A model generated the notes under the pieces. The model was not told the DNA's origin. It ran no database searches and saw only the letters and a list, made by a program, of their open reading frames with translations. Both the position numbers and the translations under genes were made by a program. Below, piece by piece: positions 10,672-23,204 of a stretch of DNA of 64,000 nt (within the stretch, counting starts at the first letter, position 1; each line of letters starts with the position of its first letter). Source of the stretch: Sambucus nigra (Eukaryota; Streptophyta; Magnoliopsida; Dipsacales; Adoxaceae); the NCBI GenBank assembly GCA_949130495.1, contig OX422210.1:638872585-638936584 (forward strand), read 5' to 3'.

Positions 10672-10911
10672 CAAAATAACTCTTTTTTTATGTACAATTT
10701 TTAGAAGCAGGACTATAGGTTCAGGATGGACCAAATAGAAAAAGAAAACTATTAATTTGGGATGGAGGGAGTATATTTGGTCATATTCTTCAACATGGTT
10801 TGCATACTCAAACTATGATGAGAGCATTAACGTTTTACGGGAGGAGTCAATAGAGCTTGCTTTCTATGTCCTCGCACGCCAAAGCATAACAAAATTCATG
10901 CTTATGTTCAG

Positions 10912-13900
10912 GTATGCAGAAATGGTTCTTTCCATTTGCGGGGGAACGTGTATGTACACTATAAATCTCTAGATTCAGCTGTCCTGGCTCATCATTCTAT
11001 AAATGGACGCTATTTTGCTGGCAAACAGGTACTGCATTCCCTGTCTTCTAATCCATTCATGACTGGCCATGTAAAATGTATTTGTCTAAATTTCTGGCTT
11101 TCAGAAAATTATCTTTTTTTATGATAATTGGACTGCAAGATGGACTTGTATCCATGTTTTGGTTATTCAATTTGGTCTTAAAATAATAGTAAATCCTAGT
11201 AACTGAACCCCTTTGGCTTATTATTTATGCCAACTACAAGTTAGCCTCTCGTTGCACATTGCACAAGGTTGGCTGTATTGGTTTTTCTTATAATGATTTT
11301 TTTTTTTTAAATAAACTTTTTTTTTTTTGGAATAGAGTTCAGATCCAGTTTTGACATTAATCATATGGAGAAATAGGTTGCTGGCTTAAATCATCTTGTA
11401 GGAGTCTAGGTTTCAATGATGGCTTGTAGAACTGATGTCTCAAGTATTTGAGGTTTTCAAATGGAACTCTTTTCTGCTTATTATTATCTCATTCAGACAC
11501 TTTTGGGTCCCTTTGTGTTGAAAGAAAACTAAAGGTCCTACTCATTTTCATAGTGTTCATGTTTTACTTCTAATACATTACCTACATTATGATTTTTTGT
11601 TTATTTGGTGAAACGACTAAGTTGTTTTATCCGCCTGAGAAGGACTCAAGGTATTATATTGACATGTTTCATAAAAACTGAAGTTGGGGTATATATAGGG
11701 CTTTGTAAAACTATTAGTGTTTGTAAGGTTTAAAACTAAATAGGCAAGCTGAAATGCCTTTCACAAAGTTAGAAGGTGAGAAGCCATAATTATTTTCAGT
11801 AACTTGTATATATATATATATATATATTATCCTGTATTTTTGTATGTTCATTTACTTGATCTTAGGAATTGAAATTCAAATATAGAAACTATGCTGAATG
11901 TGTTGATATTTGAGTATTTATATTATATTTATTTGAGTTGATTTGATTTCGATACGATATTGTATATGGCGTTATTTAGGGCTTAACTTAATTGGGTATG
12001 ATAATATTGATTGAATGTTGTTATTTAGGGTTTGAAATTAATAATTGGGTATTATTATTCTAGGTTTGATATTAATTGGCAACATATTTATGCTTTCTTT
12101 GTTTGTTTATGTTTGTAAACACATTTTTTTTTCTGTGTGTGGTGTAATCTGGAATGTTGATGAGAGTAATTGACTTTACATTGAATACATATTTATGAAA
12201 GAAATGAAAGTAATCCTAAAAAAATCAGCTCGGGGTCTCTGGCACCCAAATCCCTGACATTTATCATAAATTCTGCACCCACCAACTAAAAATCCTTCGT
12301 ACGCCACTTCCTGCGGTAGAAGCAGCTTGGATGGAATCTCGAAGGCAGTTTTTAAATAAAGGATCCAAGTCCCTATTTAATTTATGAGTACTTACAAGTT
12401 TAATACAGCTATGTAATCTTTCAATTCAACCAAGCTTTATGCAACTTTAAAGCTCTTTGAGGATCATGTGATGCGACCCTAAGCTTAAGTGTGATGGCTA
12501 TGAGCTCTAGGCGTGTGTTCCCTAGAGTTTTCAATCCTCTCCTTCCTTCTCTTTAACTTTTAGCACTTCTAAGCTTTTAAAAGCTCATACTATACTTTTC
12601 CGAATTTAAAAACTAGACTTCCCAAGTAGCTCAATTGCTGCTGTGCACTGCAACAGCTCTCAGAACTTTTTTTTTAATACCGTAAAACTAAAAACTCCAA
12701 ATATTTACCAAACTTAGTCTTGAGGGAATAAAATAAACCAGTCCCGAATTTCCATTTTTTATCGCTACCCTACATCAATGTGGTGTCATAGCTTGCCGAA
12801 GAGCATTCATGTTTGCAATTCGACATTTCAAATCCTATTTCCTCATGCTCTATTGGCTGATAATTACATACTTCGTATTGGTTTTTGATAGGTAAGTTGC
12901 GAGTATGTTAGTGTGACCAAATGGAAGATTGCCATATGTGGAGAGTATATGAAGTCGAGACTGAAGGTACAACCAATTCCCTCAAGTGAACCAGATCTTT
13001 GTTATTTGACTTTGTTAAAATCTTTTGTGGTTTAACTTGTTTTCATATCAAATTGCCTTTTTTCTTTATTCTTTTTTTTTTGTTTGGGTGTGGTAGTGTG
13101 AAAACTTCTGTTTTTTCTTGTTTTGATGTTAATTTTGAGTTTTGGCCCCATCTTTTCTTGTTGTATTTTTACCTGTTATTCTCTGATACCAGACGTGTTC
13201 TCGTGGGACGGCTTGCAATTTCATACACTGTTTCCGAAATCCTGGTGGAGATTATGAATGGGCTGATTGGGATAAACCTCCCCCAAAATATTGGGTCAGA
13301 AAGATGGTTGCTTTGTTTGGTTATTCAGATGAATCTGCGCATGACAAACAGATGGAGCAAGAGAGAGACAGGTGTGCCTACAATTTAAGTGATGTGGTGG
13401 ATACAATACAATTTCTTCTTGCAATCCAAAATATTAACCTTTCCTTGTTATGGTCAATTCATACGTCTCTTTCACAGCCAGTTAGTAAGAATGTAACTAT
13501 AAAGTCATATTTATCCTCTTTTAAAAAGAAATAATGAAAATCTGAATTTGGCTACCATTTTTGTGTAGTCTTTTGTATTTCTGTGTCTATTCAAGAGTAA
13601 AAAACGGAGTCTCTATCCCGCGGGACTTAAGAGAAAGTGTGCTATATGACCAAGAAAAGAAAGTAATCTGCTGGACACTCATTTGCAGACTAAATAAATC
13701 ATAAGTAGTAAATGATTTTCCATAATATATTCTTTTATTCTGTATCTGTAAGCACCCAAGTTGCTTATCTGCTTCCCTGTTAATTTCTTGTGTCTCTGTA
13801 TTGCTCTACATCATACAATTACTGTATTATTTTTCTATAAAAATGATGTGGCAATTTTCACTTGAATTTATCATTCTTTTTCTTATTGGGTGAATTATGT

Positions 13901-15708
13901 TTGCATTTTCCTTGTTTCCGTTTCTTACTTTTGTCCTGTGAGTCATTCCTCGTCCTTTTCAGAATTTTTTCATTTCCTTTTCAATTAGATTGCGTTTGAT
14001 TGAAATGTTGGAAAAAGACAAACATTTTTATGAGAAGTCGAAAATGAGTGGAAAAGAGAGATGCGCTTTGGTGAAATGGTCTCTTACTTTTCCTGTTTTC
14101 CATGAAATCCAATTCTTAACTGCTTTCCAGCCTTTTTCCAACTTTGCAATTAAAGGCTCCTAAAGTACTCTATCAAAAAAGAAAAAGAACGCAGAAGGCA
14201 TGTTTTGGCTTTTAGATGTTGATCTCTATTTTTATTTTTTATTTTTGAAGGGGATTGGTTACCGTAATCCAACTCAAGACTTGTTGGTGGTAATCGTTTA
14301 GATTGTTCTTAATGGTTATCTTAATTTTGCACAGATACTATTCTAGAAGATCTCGGTCAAAAGAGAGAGATTATCTGAATGGAAGTTCCAGTAGAAGCCG
14401 CTACGAGGGCCATGACGTTCAAAAGAGCACAACCCAACAAAGGCACGCTAGAGATGGTCGAAAGCGTCTGATAACTGTAGAAGATGAAACAAATTCCAAA
14501 ACAGACCCGCATGGCAATAATAGAACTTGTGATGCAGATTCTGATGGAGATTGGTCTGACGGGGGTAGAAATGGAAACAGATACCACGATAGCGCTAGTA
14601 AAAGCTCAAGACTCGATACTAAAGTGACGAAATCGCGAGAATGTCATAGAGGTACCAAGAGAACTCATCAATCTGGTTCTGAACGAGATTTATCTGATAC
14701 CGATAGAGACAGAGACTGGCACCGGCAACGGAATAAAGTGTTTGAAATATTGGATGATTTTGAGGAAAGCAAGAATAATAGAGCCCGTCTTGCTGATGCC
14801 GGTGGAGATTGGTTGGATGAGAGAGGAAGGGGCAGGCATTACAGTGACAAAAGAAAAAGATCGAGTCACCGGGAAAAAGTTTCCAAATCTCCGAAGGGTT
14901 ATCAGGACAGCACTAGGAGTACCCGTGGCAGTGATTCAACCGAAGATTGGTCAGGCGGGGATAGAGGGAGACACCATCATCGCATGAGGGCATCCTCGAG
15001 GACCTCAAATGAAGTTTCAGAGTTGTCCGATGATCATGGGGAATCCGAAAGATTTCAAATTACAAAGTTCACCCGAGAGTATCTGACCTGTCAAAATCTG
15101 AGGTACAAAGAGTCCGAACGCGTAGAAACTCCAGAAGTGATCGTTCGAGTAAAGAGACCAGCGAAGCTGATTTTCCAGACACCAGCAACTCTGATAGATA
15201 TGGTCAAAGAATTAAATCTCATGATCTTGAGTCGAGGTATGACTATGATGAAAACATTGAGAAGCCAGATCATCGAGAATCTGGCATTGAGTTTCTCAGA
15301 AAACACAAGAAATCTAAAAGAAAGCTCACTCCTGAGGAAAATGTTGAACATGGTGGGTCGGGTCGATATAATAGAAGTAAATCATGCTCTGCATACTACC
15401 CAGATGAAAATGATGATTATGGAGGCCGGTGGGAACCTGAAGAAATTGTTCAGGAGAAAAAACACAAATCTAGGAGAGAACTTGGTGATGATGATAGTAA
15501 ACAATATAAAGGGAAATCTAAGTCTCGTGATCAGACTTCTGATGAATTTTATGGTGAAAGCAGATTGAGAGGTGGCCATGGGAAACATAGGGACAACTTG
15601 GACAAGAACGATTCTGGAGAAGAATTTCAAGAATCTGAAGATAAAAGCAGCAAAAGGCACGGGGGAAAGCATAGTAGAAGCCATGGTCATAAAAGGCAGG
15701 ACAAGTAA
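10912..15708 (+). CDS. U2AF35-related (ZRSR2-like) CCCH/RRM/RS splicing factor, 3' four exons
   Basis: Exons: 10912-11028, 12892-12966, 13193-13371 and 14335-15708, all with AG acceptors and GT donors. Exon 1 gives the end of an RRM ([17 protein letters not shown] then NGRYFAGKQ). Exon 2 gives a [21 protein letters not shown] block. Exon 3 gives the second CCCH finger, [14 protein letters not shown] (C-x5-C-x3-H visible), and the [11 protein letters not shown] block. Exon 4 is a long Arg/Ser/Asp/His-rich RS-like tail. This order is that of the U2AF35-related protein that helps recognise the 3' splice site and acts with the minor spliceosome. The first finger and RRM start are not found right of LTR A, so they lie left of the window or are lost. 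The tail changes frame between about 15034 and 15110; the true-looking frame ends GHKRQDK at 15708. Confidence 0.88.
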
Positions 15709-15892
15709 GCAGGAGTTGTGACAACAAATTCACGTTTGGTTCGAATTTTGCGGCTTTCCATAATTCTCAAACGGTAAATTCACATATGAAGTCTTATAAT
15801 GTGGTTGAAAAGCAAGGGCAACTTTTTTTTGCTAAAACTCTACTTTACATGTGAGTTTACCCGTATGAGATTCCTGGAAAGCAAAATGTCGA

Positions 15893-15898
15893 AATAAA
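15893..15898 (+). promoter_or_regulatory. Candidate polyadenylation signal of the U2AF35-related gene
   Basis: AATAAA 185 bp after the stop codon. The position fits a plant 3' UTR; no transcript evidence is available. Confidence 0.4.
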
Positions 15899-15908
15899 CC
15901 AGCACTAG

Positions 15909-16859
15909 GAGTTGAGTGCCCGGCTGTGCAGGGGAAAGTTGGATGTGAGAAGAGGGGCTGGAGTTACTCTGCAAGAATATTAACTTCTTTTGCCAAAGTA
16001 GTATTATCCCATAGCTGGTTAAAGTACATTGAACAATTTGCTATATCAGATCATTTGGCAAATTCATTACATTAGGCGTTGGTATTTAGTAAAGAACTCT
16101 AATGCACGAAAAAATGTGGCAAGTCCATGTGAGCCCTGTACATATTGAACGACACTCTTTGTAGTTGGCAAAAAGGTTAAGTTACCATTGCTTTTAAAAG
16201 CTAGGATTATGGAGTTCATACCTTATAAGTTGATATATACGCATTTATTTAAATGCTTCAATTGACAGAATGTGAAGGTAAACCTTGTCCTTAGTTATGA
16301 GAGGGTAGACAAAGTTTCATTCTATAACTTTTCAATGAAATTATGAACTAGATAATATAATGTCATCCAAGATTCGTGATTCATTCCAGATAAATTACTT
16401 TTTAAATAGTCTGAAGCTTTTTGTGTAACGGATCAAACAAGTCTTAAACAAACGGGAGATCCAATTTGGATTAGGATTGAAGATTTCTTATTAACCTTTT
16501 ACCTAAAAATATAGTTACGGTAGTTTTCGATTAACTGTGGTCGTGGCCACTGATTGTTTTTGAAACTGCAAAGAAATTTTTAATTTAAAAACTGTGATTA
16601 GACAACGTCTTGGACGAGCTTTCTGAATTTTCATGAAGCTATGTGTTGGTACAATCAATAATTAACTGTGAACTGAAATCACTAATCAATTAGCAAAATC
16701 AACAAAGTACTGTGTGTACATTCACTTCAATAGTGTGAGCCATTTGGGATAGTTGTGGGGGCGGGCCACTTTTTCCAATTTATCATGCGCTGATTGGTGT
16801 GGATATTTGTGGTTGGTTGTTGCCGGTTAACATATGCTGCTGGACCACTTTTGCTTATT
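15909..16859 (+). other. Intergenic, nothing recognised
   Basis: AT-rich sequence without convincing exons or repeats. A 27-bp segment ending CTGATTGGTGTGG at about 16782-16808 recurs at 17117-17143, on the other side of the MITE. Confidence 0.5.
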
Positions 16860-17109
16860 AGATTATGTAATTTTAGGACTTAAAATAATATTGATTATGA
16901 ATATAGGACAACAAACATTTCGTTTTCATTTTTAGTTCCTATTTTCAAATTAAAGGGACACGTGGCATGCTGTGATTGGTTGTCCTTTTTTGAATATGGG
17001 TTCGCGCCAGCGGGTTTATTCAAAAACAAGGACTAAAACCATAAATAAAATGTTTGTTGTCCTATTTTCAAAATGCATATTACAATAGGTCCTAAATTTA
17101 CAAAGCGCC
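16860..17109. mobile_element. Mutator-like MITE, copy 1 (250 bp)
   Basis: Flanked by the direct repeat TTTGCTTATT at 16850-16859 and 17110-17119. Imperfect TIRs of about 85 bp share TTTAGGAC and GGACAACAAACATTT. The same 250-bp element recurs at 48500-48749 with a different 9-bp TSD, which fixes the borders. A 9-10 bp TSD points to the Mutator superfamily. Confidence 0.85.
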
Positions 17110-17451
17110 TTTGCTTATTTATCTTGCACTGATTGGTGTGGGTGCACTGGGTGTACCATATATTTTCTCTTCTAAAAGACTTGAATCACTTGGTTAGGAC
17201 TGTTAGAGTCTATATTTGAAAGGTTGAGGAGCTCACATGCGACCTCATATGACGTACCCCGTGAGTCTATGAACGATGAGGTAATCATCACGAAGCAGCC
17301 ATTCACGTATAAATAGGAGTGTTAATTTTTTTTGAATTTTTGAATTTCCAATCTGATTATCTTCGATTTTGGTATTATACTAAAATCTCTGATTTCTGAA
17401 TTTTCCTATTGTTGAATTTTCCAAATCAAATTAGAAGGGATTGAAAAAGGG

Positions 17452-17672
17452 GCATATAGCAAATAGTTCCTCGAACTTTTTTTGATACACGTTTAGTTCA
17501 AGTCTTTTTATTTTGGACCAAAAGTTATTTACCATGTCAAAAATGTTTTATCATGTCGTTGGCGCGGACTTTTAAAGATAAAAGAATAAGAGACTTTTTA
17601 GTACAAAATAAAAGGTTTGGACTAAGTGTGTATTAAAAAATGTTTGAGGGACTTTTTGATATTTGATCCATT
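17452..17672. mobile_element. MITE with about 75-bp imperfect inverted repeats
   Basis: The left arm from GCAAATAGTTCCTCGAACTT pairs with the inverted right arm (AAGTCCCTCAAACATTTTTT). Both arms continue through GATACACGTTTAGT / AATACACACTTAGT and TTTTATTTTG. There is no coding capacity. The TSD was not resolved, so the exact ends are approximate. Confidence 0.7.
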
Positions 17673-18714
17673 GAAAAATACACCAATTCTCGAGTTTCTC
17701 GATATAATGTCGATTCAATTTTTTTCGAAATATTTTCCAAGTCTAGTATTTTTAGAGTTATAACAATATTTTTACATCTCATTTTTCAGTCTCATTTGTA
17801 ATTTTCCAAACTCCCTTGTCGAAATCCTTTTGGATCATTTGGCCTTTGGCATCAAATAATTTGTTTAGATTACAGTCTGACGCCCACTCCTTTTGTTTAT
17901 ACAGGCTTGCCACCCATTTTGGATAGATATCATTAAATCTCATGTTTGACCGTTAGTTCACCAACATCCTGTCAAAAGTCTTTAATGCCCTAAATTTCTT
18001 CTGTCAAATCTCTACAAAGCCTTTTTAATATAACATTCTTTTTTAATTCTTTATGCACGTTTTTCTTTGATGTTTCAATTTTATTACAAAAAATATTTTA
18101 AAATATATCTATATATTTTTTTTAATATTTTTTTAAATTGGAAATAATTAAACAAAAACAATTTTTTGACATTTTAAAAACATTTTTTAACATTAATATT
18201 TATAGAAAACGACGTTTAAAGTTTTAACTGTTTTCTATGCAAAAACCTGTTTTTATTTTAAATAAAAAACACTTCAAATAGTTTTAATATTAAAACGAGT
18301 GTTTTGAAACAATTTTCTTATTAAAAACTGTGTTTAAAGACAATTTTAGTGTTAATATAAAAACAATTATATTATAAAAATTCCAATTTTGTAAAAACAA
18401 CATTTTCCCAAAAATAACGTTTTGTGATAAAATAGTTTTTATTATAAAAAAATAAAATTTTATTATTTAAAAATATTGTTTTAACTTTTTTATTTACAAT
18501 AACGTTTTTTAAAAATAGTTTCAACATTTATTGACGTTAAAAACAATTTTATTATAAAACACCATTTTAAAAAAATAATGTTTTATAACAAAAAATAGTT
18601 TTTTAATTTTAAAAACAGTTTCGTTATTAAAAACAACATTTTATTTCGAAAAAATAGTTTCAATGTTTTTATCTGCAATAATGTTTTTTTAAAAACATTT
18701 ATAACATTTATTAA
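17673..18714. other. AT-rich spacer with degenerate repetition
   Basis: From about 18050 the sequence is almost only A and T, with many variants of AAAAACAATTTTATTAT, AAAAACGTT and AAAATAGTTTT. This suggests a decayed tandem repeat or slippage-prone DNA. No gene is visible. Confidence 0.5.
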
Positions 18715-20272
18715 TCTCCAGAGGATCAAATAAGAGATTGGCGACTATTACCAATCACCTGATGCACACTATCGTCCTCATGAGGAGAGGACAATCCCAA
18801 GTGATGAGCTGGAGCGATCCAATCAGATCTTAAGGCTCATTGATAATTATGAGAAACATTTGCGAGACGAACGAGCGCCAATAAGAGCATAATGTTGCGC
18901 TCCAATGACGTTTATAGAAGTTAGAAAGATAGGCCCAGAAGGAAAAGCACAAGCGTGACTGCAGGTCATGAACTCATAGTCCTCAGGAGAGCAGAGCTCA
19001 CAGTTGAGGAAGGAGCAATCAACGACATAAGGAATCTCCTCCTCGCGAGAAGTCACATGGAAAAGGGCCCCTTTATGATGAACGTCGAGGAGATAGAGAG
19101 CTCTGTGATTTTATCAGGAGAGAGGTGGATAGGAACCCAACTCATCAAGGAGCATGAACGACAAAGGAGCTCGCGAGGAGAGCCCTTGCCTATTAAATGA
19201 AATTGCCTTTTATCCGGGATGTAGAAGAGTTTGAACCTCCCAAAAAATTATAGCTATAAGGTTCAAGATATATGAAAGGAATGTGAATCCCATTGATCAT
19301 GTCAGACAGTATCACCAGATGATGATACTGCGGAACACTAATGAGGGATTGATGTGCCGAATATTTCCCTCCAATCTTGGAGACATTGCTTAAAAGTGGT
19401 TCGAAAAATTTCCACATCGATCGATCGTGTCTTTTAAGAAGCTCGTCGAGCCCCTTACAACCAGGTTCATCAAAATCAGTATTCATCCCAAGCGAATGGA
19501 CTCGCTTCTCATAATGAGAAAGGGCCTCAGGAGACACTCCACGAGTACGCGAGAAGGTACTGGGAGGTGTATAACGAGATGGAGGATTGCACCGAGTAGG
19601 TTGCGCTGGCCTCCTTCAAAGTTGGATTGTTGAGAAACTCCATGCTTCACCAACCTCTCACTAAAAGGAAGGCTATTATGATTAACGACCTCGTGGCAAG
19701 GATTGAAAATTAAGTCAAGGTTGAAGATATAGTGGCCGGAGTTGATCACGATGGTGATCGACCAAAACAATCTAAGAATGGGGAGAAAGAAGGGACGGGC
19801 AAGAAATGAGGGAAAAAGCTGAACAGAAAGAAAAGGTGACTAAGAAGAAAGACCCCGAGAAGGTGTTCAAGGCCATCAACAATGTATTCTCGAAGCCGAT
19901 CTATTAGATATTTTTCAAGATCTGATGTCGACAATATTTCAAGTGTCCTGAGAAGATGATAAGTAATCCACAGAAGAGGAATACGACACTAAGGTGTGCA
20001 TACCGCAAGGATCACGACCACAAGATAGAAAACTGTAAGGCCTTGAAATCCCATATTGAGGAACTAACCCAAGTCGGGAGCCTCAACGAGTTTGTTAATA
20101 TAAAGAAGGGTCAAACACAACCTGTGCACGAACAGAGGCCAGGCAACGTCTTGGAGGAAGACTTGGGTCATGAGTTCGCATTAATTCATGACGCCTCAAA
20201 CCCAAGCCAAATCAATGGGAAAGCCCTCAGGATAGAGGTCAAAAAGCTCATAACTGTAATTGAGGGATTTTA
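18715..20272 (+). pseudogene. gag of element C
   Basis: Retrotransposon gag-like text with stops and frameshifts: KWFEKFPHRSIVSFKKLVEP then TTRFIK near 19400, matching the capsid block of Tat/Athila gags; LHQPLTKRKA near 19650; and a knuckle-like segment CAYRKDHDHKIENCKALKSH near 19998, followed by IEELTQVGSLNEFV. The last open piece runs 19956-20273. It would package element RNA if intact, but it is broken. Confidence 0.8.
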
Positions 20273-20399
20273 GATCGACCCGAATAAGCCCACTGCAGGA
20301 AAACATCAGTGACCTGAGGAGATTAATTATTCCAAGCATATTGTGTTCACCGATGATGATTTGGATGGAGTAAGGAATCCTCACCATGATGACAAGTTA

Positions 20400-20770
20400 T
20401 CACTCTCAGAGTCACTAACTGGGATGTGGACAAGCCAATGGTGGATTAAGGGAGTTCCTCGCACGTGATGTACCTTGAGATGTTCAGCTAGCTGAATTTG
20501 TGACCAGAAGACCTATAAGAACTGACTGTGTCTCGGGCTGGCTTTACAGGAATGATGGATTTACCCTTTGGGAAGGTGGTTCTCCTAGTTCGAGAAGGAG
20601 GAATCTCAAAATTGATTGAGTTCCTCATAGTGGACATAGATCCCCCCTACAACACTGTACTTGGTAGAGGATGGATACATGAAATGAGGGAAATGCCTTT
20701 TACTTACCATTAGAAGTTGAAGTGCATCATTAAAAAGGGAATAATGGAGATCAGGGGAATTAGGCCCTAG
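20400..20770 (+). pseudogene. Protease region of element C
   Basis: The open segment 20528-20713 reads LIEFLIVDIDPPYNTVLGRG then WIHEMREMPFTYH and, after a stop, KLKCIIKKGIMEIRG. The pattern Y-N-x-x-L-G-R-x-W-x-H and the T-Y-H-x-K-L-K block are the C-terminal part of Tat/Athila aspartic proteases. The catalytic triad region upstream is degraded. Confidence 0.75.
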
Positions 20771-21119
20771 CTCGGCAGTGCTTTATAGTTTCCATTCGAT
20801 CAAAACAGTAAAAAAAGAAAGAAAAGGTTATGGAACCTGTGCCCTCCAAGTAGTAACTAAAATACGAGTGACCCGGCATTGAGGAAACTAGAGTTTCCCC
20901 TGTCGATCGAGTCATAGAGCCTCTTTAAGAAGTGATCTTTGACAAAAGTCAAACTGAGATTAAGTTTTTGATCGACAACACCCTCACTCGAGAAGAAAAA
21001 GGAACTGGTCGTTTTCCTCAAAATAAATTGAAATATTTTTGCCTGCAAACCTTATGACATGCTGGGGATAGATTCAGAGGTTATGTGCCACAAACTCCAT
21101 GTGGAACCACCATATCTTT

Positions 21120-21932
21120 CGGTAGCCCAAAAGGTGCGAGGAACTGCTCCCGAGAAAGCGAGGGTAGTATAGGAGGAAATGAGGAAAAAGTCTAGAGGCA
21201 CAGTCCATTAAAGAAGTTCAATTCCCCAAATAGTTATCCAACCCAGTAGTAGTGAAGAATTGGAGAGTTTGTATAGACTTCACCGACCTAAATAAGGTGT
21301 GCCCAAAGGATAACTTTTCTTTGCCCAAAATAGATCAACTGGTCGACGCAACCGCCGAGCATGAACGTATGAGCTTCCTCAATGCCTACTCAGGGTACCA
21401 TCAGATCCTATTGTTCTCCATAGACCAAGAGAATTCCTCATTCATCACCATGTTAGCGTTGTACTGCTGCAGGGTGATGTCGTTCGGGTTAAAGAACGAT
21501 GGGAAAACTTATGAGAGACTTGTAATAAAGATGTCCAATTAGCAGTTGGGAGATATGATGGCGGTATACATAAATGATATGTTGGTGAAGAGCAAAAAGA
21601 TGGAGGATCACTTTGCCGACTTTGAAAAACTTTTGAGGTTCTTCACTATAGCAAGATGAGGCTGAATGAAGCAAAGTGCTCCTTTGGGGTATAATCAGGG
21701 AAGTTCCTTGAATATCTGGTCATTCAGATGGGGATTGAGGCAAACCCCAATCAGATTGAAGCAATCCAAAAAGTGCAACTTCCAAGAACATTGCGTGAGG
21801 TGTAGAAGTTGGTTGGCATGCTCGCCGCACTCGATAGGTTCATATTGAGGTCTTCATAGAAGTGTCGACCTTTTTTACAGGCACTGAGGAAAGAAAGTAA
21901 GGAAATATGGAACAATTAATGCCCCTAGACAC
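21120..21932 (+). pseudogene. Reverse transcriptase of element C, left part
   Basis: KNWRVCIDFTDLNKVCPKDN, then FSLPKIDQLVDATA, FLNAYSGYHQI, and a catalytic motif reading YINDMLVKS at about 21570, where the family has Y-V/I-D-D. The second catalytic aspartate position therefore carries an Asn substitution beside stops and frameshifts. The sequence is cut at 21932 by the CACTA element and resumes at 27943. Confidence 0.85.
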
Positions 21933-21979
21933 CACTACACCAAAATGGGCAAATTAGCACCCTTTAGCCGCTTAGCCTT

Positions 21980-22142
21980 GTCAAGGTCATTGACCATGAC
22001 AACAAACACGCATTTTGTGTCACGGTTATTGATCGTGACAAGGCCGTGACAATTCTATTTGTTACGGGCTTGTCACGGTCATTGACCGTGATAAATACTT
22101 ATAATATTGTCACGATCAATGACCGTGACACGTCCGTGACAA
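21980..22142. repeat. Left subterminal repeats of the CACTA element
   Basis: About six variants of the near-palindrome TCACGGTCATTGACCGTGA, in both orientations. The right end (27655-27920) carries the same motif. In CACTA elements such repeats bind the element-encoded TNPA-type protein. Confidence 0.88.
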
Positions 22143-22275
22143 ATTGTTCAGTAAAAAAAACCCTGCACTTTCTTTTTTCCCACCGTTTTTTTGTTTTTCC
22201 TCTCTTCCTCTCTCTAAGAGATTTCCAGCTCTCTCTCTCTCTAAGGTATGTTTTTTTCCTTTCTTTCTCTTTCAT

Positions 22276-22612
22276 TTCTATACGTGTGTATATATATATG
22301 TATGTGGTGGTGGGGGGAGGGGGACAGGGGTAGTGGGGGTGGGGTGTGTGTGTGTGCGTGTGTGTGTGGTGGGGTGGTGGTGGTGGGGTGTGTGTGTGTG
22401 TGTGCAGGTGTGTGCGTGTGTGTGTGGTGGGGTGGGGGTGTGTGCAGGTGTGTGCGTGTGTGTGTGGTGGGGTGATGGGGGGTAGGGGTGGGGTGGGGTG
22501 GGGGGGTCGTGTGTGTGTGTGTGCGTGTGTGTGTGGCGGGGGGAGGGGGAAGGGGGTGGTGGGGTGGTGGTGGGCTGTGTGTGTTGTGTGTGTGTGTGTG
22601 TGTGGTGGGGAA
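22276..22612 (+). repeat. G/T-rich minisatellite in the CACTA leader
   Basis: Interleaved (TG)n runs and GGTGGGG / GGGGTGGGG blocks, with a unit near GTGTGTGCAGGTGTGTGCGT repeated about three times. Multiple G-runs could form quadruplexes. The Val/Cys/Gly ORFs across it are products of the repeat. Confidence 0.85.
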
Positions 22613-23204
22613 ATCTTAACAATTGTATAGATTTAATTGTAACTTTAATTGTATAGTTTTAGATGAAAGTAAATTAATAATTAGTGCCCATTTCATATGA
22701 AAGTAGGATTGCCCCTCATTGTAAATTAGTAAATTAATAAGTGTATACTTTAATTGTTAGTTTAATTGATGAAATGAATTAATTGAGTTGATGAATTAGA
22801 AGGAGTACGGGATACACATTTGTTGTTGACATTGCTGTTGGATTATTTTGTTTAGTAAATATTGGGTTGGTTAGTTTTAAAAGTGGCATGACCACTCGAT
22901 TATTGTCCATATGGGGGTGAAAATTTTCAACTTTTTTTGAAAATTACTTTGTATATCGAACAATATATATATAGTATGATAATTAAATGAAACATACTTA
23001 AAATTAAATACAGTACGCATAGATACTAGCCTTCTAGTTCTTATGCGTACGCATTCAATAGCCCTAAGACCCGTTCGATAGTCATTACCCCTGTAATGAG
23101 ATCTCTCGAATTGTCCCGTTTTGACAGTTTGAGACTGTATAATTTATGTATAATATTCTTAGTGGCTTAAAGTTGTTACTTTTGGAGGAAGTTCTGCAGT
23201 CGTA

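Noticed and set aside
14357..15733. Minus-strand ORFs opposite the RS-tail exon
   Set aside because: Shadows of the Arg/Ser/Asp-rich coding frame.
22144..22630. Several Cys/Val/Gly-rich and His/Pro-rich ORFs
   Set aside because: They translate a GT/GGGG minisatellite in different frames.
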